Part shown: positions 18,080 through 19,350 of the stretch, piece by piece | Position numbering within the stretch: the first letter of the stretch is position 1 | Layout of the letters: each line of letters opens with the position of its first letter | Source of the DNA: Chrysochromulina parva | Lineage: Eukaryota > Haptophyta > Prymnesiales > Chrysochromulinaceae | Length of the DNA stretch: 19,350 bases | Assembly (NCBI GenBank): GCA_002887195.1 | Contig: PJAB01000894.1 | Span: 1 to 19,350 of the forward strand | Direction of reading: 5' to 3' | Position numbers and translations under genes: made by a program | Notes under the pieces: model-generated | The model's input: the letters and a program-made list of their open reading frames with translations, nothing else | Told to the model about the DNA's origin: nothing | Databases searched by the model: none

Positions 18080-18352
18080 CGACAAATGCATCGGACGAAG
18101 CGAACAGACAACCAAGTGTTTAAAGATGGAAACGAGAAGTCTGTGTGTTTCTGTACGGGTATCTCGTGTCGACGCCGCGCGCGGTTCATCTTTTCTAATG
18201 GATACTAGCCGTAGCTCTTCAAATCAGCAGTACATGGCATGGTTATGCGAAACTCCGCTCTGCGTTTTTTCATTTAGTTTCCACTCTCATCATCTTCATC
18301 TTCCCAGTTTGGTAACGGCAGGGTAAATTACAAAAGCAGCCCCGACTCGACT
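18080..18352. other. Convergent 3' intergenic region
   Basis: This 273-bp stretch separates the ends of the CHAT gene and the PDZ gene. It is T/C-rich on the plus strand near 18260-18310. No gene or standard AATAAA signal was found. Confidence 0.45.
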
Positions 18353-19210
18353 CTACCAAAGCGCCGCCCCGGGGAACTGAAGTGGTTTGCAGGCCTCTCC
18401 CTCAGCCTTTTCCTCAATGTCTTGGAGGTTAGGGCAGCTAACCTTCGATTGGTGCGGCGGGGGTCTCACTGGCGCGAGCGGCTCTGTGCATAACATCCGA
18501 CGGCACAGCCATCGGCACAGCCATCGAGCCAACGGCGGTGCGGGTGTAGGCCTGGAAACCCGGGTGATGCGAAGCTTGCGGACGGGACGGCAAGCACCAT
18601 CCATCCATAACTTGGCCACGGTGACACCCTCTGTGCACTCAACTTCATCGACTGAGAGGATCAGGTCGCCGGCGTCGACGCCCGCCTTGGCCGCCGGCGA
18701 TAAGGGATCCACCGCGACCACCTCGTTGAAGTCGTTCACGGTCATGCCGACCTTGTCGTCTGGAGCGAGTTGAATGGTTAGGGTTTTGCTTAGCACATGC
18801 CCTGTGTCCGCTCTTGCTTGCTTTGCTAGCCTCTCGATCTCGAGTATGCGCTGCACTCCTGAGAGCAGCAAGCTATCTGGCAGGTCAACTTCTATGCCGT
18901 CGCTCACGGCGGCCTCTAGTGTGGTCACCCAGTGTTGGCACCACCGACGGGTCGATAGCTTCTGCGCTGGTACCAGCGTCTGGCGTCCCACGCCCTCCTT
19001 ACACGCCCTTGTTATAGGTTTGGTCTGCTCACGTACCGCTTGTGAATTCTGGATGGCCTCCTCAAGATCTTGCTGGCATTGCCGCTGCCGTTCACCAAAC
19101 GAGACGGCATGAGCCTCGATGCAAGGCACATAGGGGCGGCATCTTCGATGCCCTAGTCGTCGCTGCTTCAGTGGGGTCGCCACGTTCCAGGGCAGCACAA
19201 CCGCCTCCAT
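18353..19210 (-). CDS. PDZ-domain protein
   Basis: From the ATG at 19210 the frame encodes 285 residues. A basic, Cys-containing N-terminus (1-35) is followed by a polar helical stretch (36-75, FGERQRQCQQDLEEAIQ) and a single PDZ domain (about 141-218): carboxylate-binding loop VGMTV, then VVAVDPLSPAAKAGVDAGD and LILSVDEVECTEG, the usual hydrophobic-Pro-Ala-Gly-Asp-Ile pattern. PDZ domains bind the last residues of partner proteins or phosphoinositides. The C-terminal tail (219-285) is Pro/Arg/Cys-rich with a 12-bp DNA repeat (GATGGCTGTGCC, twice) and could contain an unspliced in-frame intron, for example from a GTTTCC donor just after the PDZ domain. The N-terminus may likewise be incomplete. 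Partners cannot be inferred from the sequence. Confidence 0.72.
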   Translation of the reverse strand: MEAVVLPWNVATPLKQRRLGHRRCRPYVPCIEAHAVSFGERQRQCQQDLEEAIQNSQAVREQTKPITRACKEGVGRQTLVPAQKLSTRRWCQHWVTTLEAAVSDGIEVDLPDSLLLSGVQRILEIERLAKQARADTGHVLSKTLTIQLAPDDKVGMTVNDFNEVVAVDPLSPAAKAGVDAGDLILSVDEVECTEGVTVAKLWMDGACRPVRKLRITRVSRPTPAPPLARWLCRWLCRRMLCTEPLAPVRPPPHQSKVSCPNLQDIEEKAEGEACKPLQFPGAALW

Positions 19211-19350
19211 CCTTTAAGACCTTCGTGAAAGGTAAACTTGGTCGCGTGTTTGACTTGAATTGCTGTTCATCAGAGCTACACAAGCAGCCTGGTGAGCGCG
19301 ACAACCCGGTCCCTGCTAAAGCTAGACCAGGCTTACATCGCGGTGGGTGG

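Overview
The window looks like nuclear DNA of a GC-rich, unicellular, flagellated eukaryote, most likely an alga. A haptophyte would fit, but this is inferred and not proven. Supporting signs are spliced genes on both strands with short introns (71-179 bp), two introns with GC instead of GT donors, short tandem repeats inside introns, and typically eukaryotic proteins: a Rab6 GTPase with a C-terminal prenylation motif, an SPX protein, a WSC-bearing secreted glycosidase and a ciliary-type coiled-coil protein. There are no bacterial operons, tRNA, rRNA, CRISPR arrays or recognisable transposases.

Layout. 1-3383 (-): a coiled-coil protein that runs off the left edge. Its second exon is one unbroken frame from 1998 to base 1, and its intron carries an 11-bp minisatellite. 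3630-4538 (-): an SPX-domain protein with a C-terminal membrane anchor. 4973-6090 (+): a small acidic/lysine-repeat ORF followed by what looks like a decayed gene with internal stops and a frame change. 6626-7522 (+): FAD synthetase, PAPS-reductase superfamily. 8061-8833 (-): Rab6, two exons, ending in CYC. 9110-12012 (-): a secreted WSC + glycoside hydrolase family 3 enzyme, three exons, 896 residues. 12151-18079 (+): a five-exon gene predicted to encode 1815 residues, joining a PfkB/ribokinase-like domain, an unrecognised helical region, ankyrin-like segments, a protein-kinase domain and a C-terminal CHAT (caspase-like) domain with intact His/Cys. 18353-19210 (-): a PDZ-domain protein, convergent with it.

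The most notable protein is the PfkB-ankyrin-kinase-CHAT fusion. Its four splice junctions all restore frame and domain continuity. Its shape (sensor or enzyme domains, then a signalling kinase, then a caspase-like effector) suggests a self-contained death or stress switch, but that role is inference.

The most notable DNA feature is the introns. One GH3 intron lies between two identical 28-bp copies of exon sequence, and the ankyrin/kinase intron ends in a diverged, frame-conserved copy of the preceding exon end. Both look like intron-gain footprints. Several introns also share GATTGC/GAGTGC words.

The genes do not form an obvious pathway. All exon boundaries were placed by eye from frame, splice consensus and domain continuity, without transcript evidence.
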